Below are positions 46,920-58,087 of a stretch of 64,000 bases of DNA, in pieces. The notes below the pieces were generated by a model that saw nothing but the letters and a program-made list of their open reading frames with translations, did not search any database and was not told where the DNA came from. Position numbers and translations under genes: made by a program. Positions within the stretch are counted from its first letter, which is position 1. Each line of letters begins with the position of its first letter. Source of the stretch: Polietes domitor (Eukaryota > Arthropoda > Insecta > Diptera > Muscidae); NCBI GenBank assembly GCA_947397865.1, contig CANDYM010000158.1:62001-126000 (forward strand), read 5' to 3'.

Positions 46920-46965
46920 CACTGTGGTCATTATTTTGAGATAGCGGCCAAAACTCCTTTTGGTT
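46920..46965 (+). repeat. Transib left terminal inverted repeat
   Basis: It starts CACTGTGG (one mismatch to the RSS heptamer consensus CACAGTG), then GAGATAGCGGCCAAAACTC. It pairs with 50233-50278. Confidence 0.88.
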
Positions 46966-47905
46966 TTTGTTCTCCGATTTTAAAGTTATTAGACTCATAT
47001 GAAAGTAGACAGTAGTAAACCTCGGGTGCCAAAAAATTAGAACTCTATTTTAACTATTTCACTGAGAACAGGGTGGTCCAAAATGGGCTTTTTCAGAATT
47101 TAGTAATTATGATATTTTTAGTTAATTTTTAAAGTTGAAATGATCATAACTTTTTTGTTTTTCAAGATTTTTGGACGAAATAAATTTTGTGTTGTAACTT
47201 AACTTATTTCCTATCACTGTTAGAAAAAATTGAAGCTCTACTGTTTTCAGAACAATTTAAATATTTTTTTTAAAAAAGGTCTAATTTATCGGAAATTTCC
47301 GACTTCATAGAGCACAACTCCTGTGAGTCAAGCTGAGTCAAAACACAAATTTACTATTTTGTAGCCCTAACCCTCCCCTACATTCCTATTTATACATGTC
47401 CATGCATCGGGACTGCACTTTTTGAGCTACAGCAATTTTTCTGACCCAAGGTAAGATATTCGGTACAAATGCACGTCATATTTTTTGAGAAGTTATTTGT
47501 ATGTGAAAGTGGCTATTATGCATATATTTTGATGAAATTTTGTACAAGAGTTCTTATTGACCCAAAAAATAATTCTGTTGAAATTAGGAGAATTTGGCCC
47601 ATATTTGGACCTAGTCCACATAGAAGGGTGTATCAAAATTTTGACAAAAATGACAATAGAATCTGACAACATTCGCTTTGCTTACAAACCAAATAGAACA
47701 TTAAATTCAATTTTTACCAACATTAACGACAGAACACAACGAAGAGAACATTAGAAACAAGAATGAAAGAACATAAAATGGACATCACAAAAATGAAAGA
47801 GACAACAGCACTGTCACAACTTAGTGCTATCCAGTGCACGAAAACAAACGAAACGATTGACGTACATATCATCCAAAGTCATTATTATTCATTATTGTTT
47901 AAACA

Positions 47906-49676
47906 ATGGCTAAATTTAGTGTTATATATGGTATATATTTTGAACGGAGAGATGAAAACGACATTATTTTACATATAATGAATCCATTCTTCAAAATATC
48001 CGACAAACAAGAAATTAAAATTCATAAGTTAAAATTAAAAAACTTTTTAAATACTTTAAGAAAACGGTACAATCAATGTTCCAGAAACAAGAAATTGTTT
48101 TACTCACGCAACCAAGAATGGCTAAGAAATAAACTTATTTTTGAAAAGCCATCAGTAACTACCATGGAAACTGGAAAAGGTGGTCGACCAGCAAAGCCAA
48201 TTGATAATTGTAGTGAAAGATCACGAAGACGCAAGCTTAAACATATCAATGAAGAAGTTTCTTGTAGCATCATAAAGGATTCATTTCTGCATCAAATTCA
48301 ACCATCGAAAACTAAAAAGAGTAAAATTGCTATCATTGAAAAAATAGTGGAAGCAAGCCCCAGACGCACAAAAAGGATTTTAGAAAGTATGCCGACACCA
48401 ACTGAAGAAAATAAATTTACTCCAGAAGAAGCATTTGCACTATTTTTGGATTTGAAAATGACTAAAAACCAATATACAGAATTGCGGAAGCGAACCAATG
48501 AAAAAAATTGTGGAATTTTTCCATCATATCGAGATTTAGTTTCTGCCAAAAAAGATTGCTTACCTTCATCAACTGCTATTAGTGTAACTTCAAGTTCAGC
48601 AGAAATAAAATTGCAGGATCTTCTTGAACACACTGCAGAACGATTATTAAAGACATTTGATGCTGACTATTTAAATAAGTTTAAAAAGTGCAGCATGACT
48701 TTGGCCAGAAACAATACAAACAATGTAATGCGGAAAATTCATCAGATGCCAATTTATTCATGATTTCTTTCGTTCCATTACGTTTAACAAAAACTTATAT
48801 TGGTTCAGAGCCGTCAACTAGTAGAGCTGCAGAGATAGATGTATGGAAGAATGAAATTCCCTCGTCAACAAAATTTTGTAGACCAATAAAGTTTGCTTAC
48901 AAAAAAGAAACAAAAGATGTCATAACTGAAGAAATTGGCAAAATAAGAGATGAAATTAAAGAACTTCAACCAGTGATATTTGAATATAATGACCAATGCA
49001 TCGAAGTTAACTTTAAAATGTCACTTACAATGATCGATGGAAAAGTTGCACAAGCTTTAACCGAACAAAAAAAAAAGATATTCAAGAAAAATACCGTGAG
49101 ATAGGCCTTATAATTGACCAGCCAAAGCAAGGAGAAGGACATTCTAATGATGGAAACACAGCAAGGAGATATTTTTCCGATCCAGAAACTGCAGCTTCTA
49201 TAACTGGAGTAGATTATGATTTAATACGACGATTCCAAATCATATTAGAAGTTATAGCATGTAGCAAAAAGATAGATGCAAAAAAATTTGGTCAGTATGC
49301 TAATGAGACAGCAACCCTTTATAACCAAAAATATTCTTGGAGACATATGCCAACCACAGTTCACAAAATTTTGTTCCATGGGGAACAAATAATTCAGCAC
49401 AATATGCTTCCAATTGGAGATCTCTCAGAAGAAGCGCAAGAAAAAAGGAACAAAGACTACAGATTCTTTCGCGAGCACAATACAAGAAAAATTTCCAGAT
49501 ATTGTACTAATGAAGATCTTATTAATATTTTGTTGTGCACATCAGACCCATATATGTCCAGTATTCGACAAAAATGGAAATCAACCTCATTAGAGTTAGA
49601 TGAAGAAGCTAAACAACTACTGCAAAATGAAAATCAAAGCTATTTGGAAGAAATTTTTACTAAAATGTTTAATTAA
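47906..49676 (+). pseudogene. Transib (RAG1-core-like) transposase, frameshifted and internally deleted
   Basis: Three consecutive open segments in different frames form one protein. Segment one (47906-48763) is the N-terminal part (GKGGRPAKPIDNCSERSRR, EEAFALFLDLKMTKNQY). Segment two (48688-49104) has the block DFGQKQYKQ with a candidate first catalytic Asp (48697), SSTKFCRPIKFAY, and a second candidate Asp in TMIDGK (49036). Segment three (about 49084-49676) has GLIIDQP, NDGNTARRYF, MPTTVHKILFHG, then LSEEAQEKRNKDYRFFREH with the candidate catalytic Glu (49428-49433). The order and the final blocks mirror the RAG1 core. Frame breaks lie near 48685 and 49085, and the zinc-binding segment expected between segments two and three appears deleted. 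It cannot make a full enzyme as it stands. Confidence 0.85.
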
Positions 49677-50232
49677 CACTAGTTTAAAGATTATAATTTG
49701 TTTCTAATTTTAGTATAAATTTTTATTAATACATTTAAATAAAATATATGTGCACTTTAAATCAATAGTAAAAGTTTACTTAAAATTTTGTCGATGTTGT
49801 GTTCTGTATATAATATATCCAAATGGTATTGATATTGTTGGGAATTTCAGTGTTATTTTTCAGTTTAATCCTCACAAGAATTAGCTTTCTTCCACAAAAA
49901 CCAACCTTTGGCCCCTGTGAATATTGAGACTAAATAAATGTCAGGGGCCAAATGTTGGCATTTTCTGACCAAAATTAAGTTTAGGAATAATAAATAAGTA
50001 TTGGTTGTAAAATACGATTGAAGAAAATAAGAAATTATAAAAAATATACCTATTTAAAATGTCAAAATATTCAACTTTTACATGGAAACTCAACAAAAAA
50101 TTAAAATGCATTTTTAACTCCACATTACTTACGTTCCTATCAGTCGATTTTTACGTTTGAACACGCAAATTGAAGCTTAAAGTCCCTCCTATTGAACAAA
50201 ACAAATTGCGTAAAAAAATACCAATCCGGCCA

Positions 50233-50278
50233 AAAGTTATACAGTTTTGACCGCTATCTCGCGAAATTGACCACTGTG
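50233..50278 (-). repeat. Transib right terminal inverted repeat
   Basis: Read from outside in, it starts exactly CACAGTG, then GAGATAGCGGTCAAAACTG, matching the left TIR. Confidence 0.9.
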
Positions 50279-50283
50279 CGCCG

Positions 50284-50997
50284 TTTTTACTTGTTATCCC
50301 TCTGTTCCCATTGTATCCCTTGAAAGTACAAATTTGGAAAAACTTGTTTATTTTTCGTGTTTACACAGTCAGAGGAATGTATACACCGAATTTCATTATT
50401 CTGAGAGCAACCGTTTTTTATCCCTCTATTTCCATTTTACCCCTTAAAAGTACCAATTTGAAAAAAATAATTTTATATTATGTATCTACTACTACAATTA
50501 GAGGAATGTACAAACCGAATTTCGTCTGTTGTCGTTTTATGGGTACCATTTGTATTCTTTTTTGTGCAATTTCACCACCTATGAATAATAATCCCATTAT
50601 GGTGCACGTTTTTGTTATAAGGGGGAATGCCAATATAAGCAGACTTATGAGCTAAAGCACGTTGCAAGCCAGGCGAAACAATATTTGATTGAAAGGAAAC
50701 AAAGCACATGAATAAAGGTATGTACCATGTAAGGTACACTATACATTTAAGGGTTAAATACTCTTAATATTAGGATTTATTAGAAGTATTTTCAGTCCTT
50801 GTGAGGAAAAAATGTTTACCTTTGGACCGATTTCGTAATCCCAACCGATCTAAAACTATAAGACGCATTTTTGGATCGTCTTTGAATTTTATGACGATCA
50901 AAAATATATGTAATTTATAGGGTCTCAGGTTGATATTTCGAGGTTTGACAAACGGAATGACAAAGTTAGTATATATATTGCGGAGGATATAAAAATT
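50284..50997 (+). repeat. Family B repeat, copy B7
   Basis: Tandem units (GAGGAATGTATACACCGAAT, TACCCCTTAAAAGTAC) run into a block with TTTCAGTCCTTGTGAGG, the short core (GACGATCAAAAATATATG), GACAAACGGAATGACAAAGT and a decayed terminal motif. The GTCY tract has been lost, apparently in a deletion at about 50875. Confidence 0.65.
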
Positions 50998-52065
50998 AAT
51001 GTCAAAGAAAATTGCCCTCCCCTGGATTCTCATAAAACGCTTTCTGACTATAAAAATAATACGATTATTTAAACGAAATGAGGGTATATAAAAATATGAA
51101 GATCACTTTTAATATTTTTGGCCTTAATCACTAGAATCACTGCTATAATTTTGTCCAGTACGCCTAGATGTATAAATTGTCTGGGCAATAAGAATAATAA
51201 TAAAATGATTGTTTTTATTCGAAAATCGAAACAAAATATTGTGACAACATATGCTCTTCACACCCACCCACACACACACATCCGTTAAATTAATACAAAC
51301 AACAATTATAAATCCTTTTATGCGAATGTTAATACAAAAGGATGCACATGAATAATAAAAACAATTGCAGCTTTATTGAACATACAATCGATGAAAAAAT
51401 TTCATATGCATATATTTTTTAAGTACATAAAGAATTTTTTGAGCCATGAACCCGTTTTTTCACACATCAAATGCACAAACAAACATTCGAGTCCTCGTAC
51501 ATATAGACAAATATGTTTTCGATATTTTCGCGAAATTCCGTAAAAAGTTAATTATGAGGAAAAAATATTAAAATAACGACAACACCACCAGTGGCGGCGT
51601 CGAAATGTTAATGTTTATTAACATATTTCGTGAGAAATAAAAAACGGGTGTGAAGTGCGAGGACGAGGATATGCGATGATGTGTTAAATTAAGTGACGAT
51701 ACTTATAAAAGAACCTACGCGTTGCGGTTCGTGAATGAGAACATGCTACTCACTGAACCCGCTGTGAGGGGTGAAATGATTCCAAACTCTTGTTGCCACA
51801 ATACAGCAAAGGGAGCAAAAACGGATTAACATCTTTATCATCTTTGTTGTTTGTACTGGTTATTAGCCTTGTCGTCACACAGTGGTGCGAAACCAAATGT
51901 GCATTGAAATAAGTGACATTTTGCATCTAATATCAGAAATAAGGCCCATTCATAAATGAATGAGAACGAAATTTTCGTTTCGATTCATAGAGGTAAGGTG
52001 TCCGCTTTTCGCCTAGAAGGTCTCGTGTTCGAATCGTGTTTCCTTTATTCTTACTTTTTATACCC
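50998..52065. other. Apparently unique non-coding DNA
   Basis: A CA-rich run lies at about 51263-51281. A short GC-richer patch with CACCAGTGGCGGCGTCGAAA is at about 51587. Nothing else is recognisable, and no gene is supported. Confidence 0.4.
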
Positions 52066-52152
52066 TCCACCTAGGGTTTGCATTTTCCCGTACTTTTTAT
52101 TTCCCGGTAAACGGGAATTATTTCTTCAATTTGGGCGTTATGGCTGTACGAC
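52066..52152. repeat. Fragments of family B, hAT-MITE-like and family G ends
   Basis: TTTTTATACCCTCCACC (family B end) is joined to TAGGGTTTGCATTTTCCCG (similar to the MITE start at 9323). A TTTGGGCGTTATG block follows that forms a hairpin with the inverted copy starting at 52153. This is a mosaic of broken element ends. Confidence 0.5.
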
Positions 52153-52869
52153 GGCGTACGGTCATAACGCCCAAATCGATAAGAAAGCCCAAATAATTTA
52201 TTTGGGTTTCTGACTCAAAATTTGGGCTTTATGACTTTCTTTTTGTAAACTTAATAATACTCAGAAACCCATCTGAATGAAACCGTTGTATAACAGTTAT
52301 GTTACTGAAAAAAGAGTTACTTCTACGTTGGATTAAAGATTTTCTCCTATGGTGTATGTCCAAAGACGGCTACTAGAAAACGTTTACTCTGCGTATCCGA
52401 CTTCGGACATATTCCATAGGAAAAAATATTTAATTCCGGCCGAAGGCCGGCAACTCAAGAAATCTTTATAATGCGTAGCCGTCTGTGGACATACTCCATA
52501 GGAGAAAATCTATAAACCCGAAGCCGGAAAAACGCAGAAAACTTTTACTTTGCGTAGCCGGTTTTGGACATATACCATAGGATAAAATCTTTAATCCCGG
52601 GCGAAGGCTGGCTACTTTTCAATCATGAGGGTTTTGGGCAATATGTCGCAAATTTGGGTTTTATGACGGTCCGTGGATTGAACGTTATAGTTTTGGGTGT
52701 TGTTGATTTGGGCGTTATTGCCTAGAAAAAATGTCACAATGCCCAAACGCAACGACATATTGCCCTAAAAATCGATAAATTTTACAACAACACAATCAAC
52801 GCATCGTTGTTAGGCTTTATGACATTTTCAATTTGGGCGTTATGACCTTGGGCGTTATGACCGTACGCC
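52153..52869. mobile_element. Family G element with 22-bp perfect terminal inverted repeats
   Basis: The left end GGCGTACGGTCATAACGCCC(AA) is matched exactly in inverted form by the right end ending GGGCGTTATGACCGTACGCC. Inside are three tandem units of about 80 bp (GCGTA/GCGTAGCC at 52391, 52473 and 52552), with GGACATATTCCATAGGA and GGCCGAAGGCCGG blocks that also occur at 20.0-20.6 kb. No transposase is encoded. A clear target-site duplication is not visible. It lies within a family B copy that resumes with TTTTGTTATAGGGGGAATGC. Confidence 0.65.
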
Positions 52870-53250
52870 TTTTGTTATAGGGGGAATGCGAATACCCAAT
52901 ATCAAGTAAGTACAAGCAGACAAATTGAAAAAACATGCTTAAAAACTCTAAAATATTAGAGGTTTTTCTGGGTATTTTCAGTCCTTGTGAGGGAAAAATG
53001 TTTCCTTTTGGACCGATTTCGCACAGTTGCAATCGCAACTGATCTGTAAGACATATTCATGCAAAAGACGTCCTAGCTCTTTTCGTTAGGGTGCTTTCAA
53101 CAGACGGACGGACGGACTAGGCCAGATTGTTTAGAATTTGATGACCACCATGAATATATATATTTTATAGGGTCTCAGGACGATATTTCAAGGTGCTACA
53201 AACGGAATGACAAATTTAGTATATGCCCATCCTGGAGGTGGGGATGTTCT
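52870..53250 (+). repeat. Family B repeat, copy B8, right part
   Basis: It shows the usual order: GGGAATGCGAATACCCAATA, TTTTCAGTCCTTGTGAGGG, CAGACGGACGGACGGAC, a decayed core, ATATATATATTTTATAGGGT and CATCCTGGAGGTGGGGA. Confidence 0.72.
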
Positions 53251-54600
53251 CTTTTTGCTAGAAAATCCATCGTCGTTGTCGAAGACATTGGGAGCGTTGA
53301 TACCACCGATTCTCAACAAACAGCGCCTTTCTGCGGATGTAGTTTCGCTTGAAGTTTAGATAAATTTGTCGGCATTTGTTTTTTGTTGCCACTCTTTCAA
53401 TTCGGAACACTGTGTGTCGTCATTGTCAACATCGTCATCCTTCGCCAATGTAATTGTGATTGGGGGTTACCAGCTAAGTACTTAACAAATTTCCATAAGC
53501 ATTATACCAATTACAATAGCGATTCATCGTGGAAGCAAATTACGCGCGCATAAAAAGAACATTATTTTCATACTTAAATACTCACGCACACACACGCGCG
53601 CGCCTAAGGACCTACATTCGCAGCTATTCATATGACCTCACACACACCCACACACGTAGGCAAATAAAAACTCAACTGCCATCCAGCCACCCAGCCCAGC
53701 CTGTCACTCCACACACAAACTCGGAGTCTGTCTGCCTCTCTGGTAGTGTGTGTGTGTGAATATTTGTCTGAAAGAAAAAAGTAAATATTTGCACAAAAGA
53801 TGAAGAGGTATTTTCCATATTTAACTCATGTTCCATTCCCATTCACGACAACTTCAGCCTCCTCACTTCCCTTTGCTGCTTGCCACCGTCGCACTCACGT
53901 GAACCTGGCTTCAGGCCATGTGTGTCGACGGCAACTGGCAAAAGCTTTATTGCAACATATTTTCATATATATTTTTTAATAATATCGCGTATTTATAATG
54001 AATCGCTTCATTCATTTACTTTTGTTCGCCGAGGATATGGGCAAACACGCAACCATTTATGCGGCATCTGCCTATAGACGCGTACGAGTATTTACTTGCA
54101 TGATTTATCTTAAATGCAAACATACGCAGTATACTGCGCCTAGTATTTTGTGTTGTGTTCCACCTCATTTGCATTTTCCCCCGTGAACTCTACTATGTGG
54201 GAGAGGTTGTATCAAGTTTGTCATTCAATTCGCTACAAATAACGATCAATGACTATCTTAATGGTCGACATTATTTTTACCATAGGAATCGATCTAGGGG
54301 AACCTGATGACGTTGCCAGTCAGAACAATTGAGCCAATCCATTCACCAGTTTGGTGAGAGTAAGATCGTGGAAATATATATCTCCAGGATCTTTAATATT
54401 GCTTTTGGTGTCGACAGTGACTTCTCTCAATTTATATCGATCTTCCTCTGAGATCACAATTATCGTGTTGTGGAAGATAGGTTCTCATTCTACGCTGGAG
54501 AACCACCACAAAATCGTATAATGTGATTGAGAGTGAAGAGAATTGTTTTTGACTAGATAAATGCTCTAACAAAATATTGAAGTGACATATTTAAATTCAT
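53251..54600. other. Apparently unique non-coding DNA with CA-rich tracts
   Basis: An alternating CA/CG run (ACGCACACACACGCGCGCGC) is at about 53582-53605, with further ACACACACCC tracts at 53638-53656 and a TG tract at about 53745-53757. Open frames crossing these are low-complexity. No domain is recognised. Confidence 0.4.
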
Positions 54601-54605
54601 TGAAA

Positions 54606-56032
54606 CAAGTAAGGAAAGGCTAAAGTCGGGCGGGGCCGACTATATCATACACTCCACTTTCCAACCGAATACAATTCAACTCGGTAAAAAAGTGAAAGCA
54701 GGAAGAATTTTTGTATGTTTCCTAATCATTGGCTAATATGACCAGGTTCGATTTGTCAAATCGATAAGAATATTTGTACCGGGGCTATATCCAAACATGG
54801 AAAAATGTGACTAACTTTCACAATAAGTTCTTCCAGATCAAATATAAGGTGTTATGCTCACTTTGAAGAAATTCGTTGAAAACACGTGGTTTCTGAGGCG
54901 GAAAAAGTTAAATCGGGAGCGAAATTTGTATGGGAGCTATATATAAATCTGAACCGATCTAACACATTTTTACCGCAGGTGTTTCTAGTTAAAATATAAG
55001 CTGTTTTGTCAAATCTTATCGGACCCATTTTTACCACAGGTGTTTCTAGTTGAAATATAAGATGTTTTGCCCACTTTGAAGAAAATCTCTTGTAATATAT
55101 GGTATCTAGAGCGGAAAAAGTCAAATCGGGAGCGAAATTTGTATGGGAGCTATATATAAATCTAAACCGATCTGACCCATTTTTACCGCAGGTGTTTCTA
55201 GTTGAAATATAAGATGTTTTGCCTAATCTTAAGACAATCTGATACAATATGTGGTTTCTAGAGCGGAAAAAGTCAAATCGGGAGCGAAATTTGTATGGGA
55301 GCTATATATAAATCTGAACCGATCTGACCCATTTTTACCACAGGTGTTTCTAGTTAAAATATAAGATGGTTTGCCAATTTTGAAGAAAATCTCCTGTAAT
55401 ATTTGGTATCTAGAGCGGAAAAAGTCAAATCGGGAGCGAAATTTTTATGGGAGCTATATATAAATCTGAACCGATCTGATCCATTTTTACCACAGGTGCT
55501 TCTAGTTGAAATATAAGATGTTTTGCCTAATCTGAAGACAATCTAATACAATATGTGGTTTCTAGAGCGGAAAAATTCAAATCGGGAGCGAAATTTGTAT
55601 GGGAGCTATATATAAATCTGAACCGATCTGACCCATTTTTACCACAGGTGTTTCTAGTTGAAATATAAGATGTTTTGCCAATTTTGAAGAAAATCGGTTG
55701 TTATATGTGGTATCTAGAGTGAAAAGGGTCAAATCGGGAGTGAAATTCGTATATCTAAATCTATATCTAAATCTGAACCGATTTTCTTCAAATTAAATAG
55801 CGTTCGTCCTTATCCCGAAAAACTTCGTTATGCAAAGTTTCATTTGGTTCTGTCTACAATTGCGACCTGTATCGTGATTACAAGAATAGATGGACGGACG
55901 GACGGACAGACGGACATTGCTAAATCGATTCAAAAAGTGATTCTAAGTCGACAGGTATAATTAACAATGGGTCTATCTCTCTTCCATTTGGGTGTTACAA
56001 ACAAATGCACAAAGACTCTCGTGGAGTGTATA
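54606..56032 (-). repeat. Family A repeat element, copy A5 (complete)
   Basis: Complete from CAAGTAAGGAAAGGCTAAAG, with AGTCGGGCGGGGCCGACTAT, to the tail GACTCTCGTGGAGTGTATAA. Five to six tandem units of about 150 bp have the landmark GGGAGCGAAATTTGTATGGG. The microsatellite GGACGGACGGACGGACAGAC is at about 55891-55916. A 129-codon open frame (54858-55247, minus) is simply the repeat read through, with its own sequence repeated inside. This copy and the one at 11.3 kb show what the microsatellite tail looks like without the LINE. Confidence 0.82.
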
Positions 56033-56428
56033 AAAATAAAAAAACAATTAAAGTTTCAGTCGGCCAAACCGACTTATGTATACTCTTACCTTCGGGGTCA
56101 GAATTGGAGTATTTGTATGGAAATCGCCAGCCCCTGATTTTACCTAGGATCAAAAATTGTAGTTTGTAAAAAATTGGGCTCATCTTATAGTGTGAATCCA
56201 TGATTAAATATCAAATCATAGTGTATTTTGGGCCACGATGTTGACGTTTTATAGAATTTATTTTGAATTAAATATGAAATAATAACTGATTTTGACATCC
56301 TGAGAAATGCACCTAATTTTCAACTCTGGAACACCGGGAAGTTGGTGTGGGAATTCCCTGGAATTAACGGATTCTTCAGATTAATATTTATTGAAGAAAT
56401 TAATAATAAGACAGTAGATAACGGATAT
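56033..56428. other. Repeat-like non-coding DNA
   Basis: It opens with CAGTCGGCCAAACCGACTTA, an end palindrome of the same style as families A and B, and continues GTATACTCTTACCTTCGGGG. It is probably a fragment of another related repeat family. No gene. Confidence 0.4.
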
Positions 56429-56497
56429 AAGAAACAAAAAAACACATATCAGAAGAAATGTTTTTATCTTCTGATATGTGTTTTTTTTTTGTTTCTT
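56429..56497. repeat. Long hairpin at the broken end of a mariner copy
   Basis: The left arm 56429-56456 (AAGAAACAAA...ATCAGAAGA) pairs with 56467-56497 (TCTTCTGATATGTG...GTTTCTT). The loop is 10 bases, and the only difference is three extra T in the T-run of the right arm. Confidence 0.85.
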
Positions 56498-56969
56498 AAA
56501 AGAGCAAAGGTTTTGTTGCTTATGTGACACGTAGCGCCGTCTTGTTGAAAGTAAACGTTGTCCAGATCAATACCATCCAACTCCGACCATAAAAAATCAT
56601 TAATCATCTCTCGATAGCGCAAGCCATTCACCGTAACTGTTGATCCAACCTCATTTTCGAAAAAGTAAGGTCCAATGACCCCGCCGGACCATAAACCGCA
56701 CCAAACAGTCACACGATGAGGATGGATAGGCTTCTCAACAATAACTCTTGGGTTTTCCGAGCCCCAGATGTGACAATTTTGCTTGTTGACGTAGCCACCG
56801 AGATGGAAATGGGCCTCATCAGTCAAGATGATTTATTTTTGTAGTGAATTTTAATAATTTCAATGCGTTGGCGTAGTTTCTACTTGTCAAATGTCAAAGA
56901 ATAAAAGTGCAACTACCGAAATACCGGGTGATTCCAAATAACACCTCTTGTTGGAAAACCCTGTATATT
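56464..56969 (-). pseudogene. Mariner (DD41D-type) transposase fragment, copy C
   Basis: The minus strand starts from a TATACAGGG terminus (about 56969). It reads a non-coding leader and a short N-terminal remnant, then jumps to the catalytic core: DEAHFHLGGYVNKQNC, HRVTVWCGLWSGGVIGPYFF and QQDGATCH. It stops after about 120 residues at the hairpin at 56467-56497. The N-terminal DNA-binding part has been deleted, and the last part of the core with the third Asp is missing. The sequence is clearly different from the 58771 copy, so it is a separate mariner lineage. Non-functional. Confidence 0.8.
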
Positions 56970-57229
56970 TATTTTCGTCGTTCCATTGTGGAATATAAGG
57001 CCATAACAATATAAAAATATTAATAATAAGAAAATAGATTTTTATAGACATAAGCACGGATAGAGGTAATCTGGTTCTTATACGAGTACATGTATTCTAC
57101 AAATATATTTTGATATTAAAGTTATATTTAATAATTTTAACATATTTACGAAATCAACAAAATAGTATAATGGGAATATAGCTCTATATCAATTTTAACG
57201 AAAATATTATTTTATTATTTTTAAATATT

Positions 57230-57781
57230 TATACCCTTCACTAGGGTATTATGTCTTGTAACAGCCAAAGGAAATAAGATAGACCCGTCGTTTATTGTAC
57301 AGATAGGCTTAGAATCACTTTCTGAGCTGATTTAGCCGTCCGTCTGTCTGTCTGTTCGTCCATCTATTCATGTAATAAAATTACAGGTCGCAATTATAGT
57401 CCGATCCTTACCAAAATTAAGTTCTGCGGGCCAAGAACGGACGGACTTAGATATAGCCGCCATACAAATTTAACTCCCGATTTGACATTTTGCGCTCTCG
57501 AAACCATATATATATATTGGTAGGTTTTCTTCAAATTTGGCACAACAACTAAGTTGAAATAGAAACATTTCTGGTAAAAATCAGTCAAATCGGACCAGAT
57601 GTATATATAGCTCCTATACAAATGTCTCTCTCGATTTGACTTTTTCCGCCCTAGCCATATCTTTTAACTGCATTAAAATATCGCTCCTGTCTAACCGATT
57701 GTCTTCAAATTTGGCAAAGAACCTTATATTTCAAGAACAAACATACGCTGAAAATAGATCAAATCGTTTCAGATTTATATA
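57230..57781 (+). repeat. Family A copy A6, cut by the retroelement
   Basis: It starts TTATACCCTTCACTAGGGTA, has a CCGTCCGTCTGTCTGTCTG tract and three to four tandem units. It ends abruptly in TCAGATTTATATA, where the LTR begins. The normal continuation (TATAGC.CCCATACAAATG) is missing on this side. Confidence 0.72.
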
Positions 57782-58045
57782 AGTTAAATAATTTAACGCA
57801 TAAAGTTCTTTTTAAAAAAGACTTTATTAATCGGAGTGCAAACTTGAACTGAACTAAATCAAATGATACCAAATAGTTTATACCTACAAAATAACTTATT
57901 AGCTAAGATCATATTAATCATAATGAACATTACATAGCAGTCGCAATGGTATTCATATTACACGGCGTCGTATAACAAATCGTATGATGTAGACTGGTGG
58001 GAATAATGTAGCACATGTTTATGTTAAACATTGCATACGATAACA
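57782..58045 (-). repeat. 3' LTR of the gypsy-like element
   Basis: On the minus strand it begins TGTTATCGTATGCAATG right after the polypurine tract and ends TTAAATTATTTAACT at the host TATA-rich junction, about 264 bp. It contains a TATAAA (about 57880) and an AATAAA polyadenylation signal (about 57827). The exact inner and outer ends are inferred because the partner LTR is not in the window. Confidence 0.7.
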
Positions 58046-58056
58046 CCTCCCTTCTC
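58046..58056 (-). other. Polypurine tract
   Basis: GAGAAGGGAGG on the minus strand, immediately before the LTR start; it primes plus-strand DNA synthesis in LTR retroelements. Confidence 0.75.
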
Positions 58057-58087
58057 AAATGCGAACGTCTCTGTTTGCATGTTTACA

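Larger units (their letters stand above)
46920..50278 (+). mobile_element. Transib DNA transposon with RSS-like TIRs and CGCCG TSD
   Basis: The left terminus is CACTGTGGTCATTATTTTGA and the right terminus, read inward, is CACAGTGGTCAATTTCGCGA. Both continue with GAGATAGCGG(C/T)CAAAAC. The five bases CGCCG flank both ends (46915-46919 and 50279-50283). Transib elements are known for CAC-starting TIRs resembling the RAG recombination-signal heptamer (CACAGTG) and for 5-bp GC-rich target-site duplications. The body encodes a RAG1-core-like protein. The empty site can be read in the family B copy at 16.6 kb (GAACTTAACGCC on the minus strand). Total 3,359 bp; the transposase frame is broken. Confidence 0.92.

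Noticed and set aside
47469..47978. Short open frames upstream of the Transib transposase
   Set aside because: They could include a leader or 5' exon, but they overlap in two frames and no splice signals could be supported, so I treat the stretch as the element's 5' non-coding region.
48298..48633. Minus-strand open frame of 111 codons within the Transib transposase
   Set aside because: Antisense shadow of the transposase coding frame, with no independent support.
53529..53759. 76-residue His/Thr-rich open frame
   Set aside because: It is produced by CA/CG microsatellite sequence.
54858..55247. 129-residue open frame on the minus strand
   Set aside because: It is the 150-bp family A tandem unit read through; the peptide repeats itself and appears in other copies with stops.
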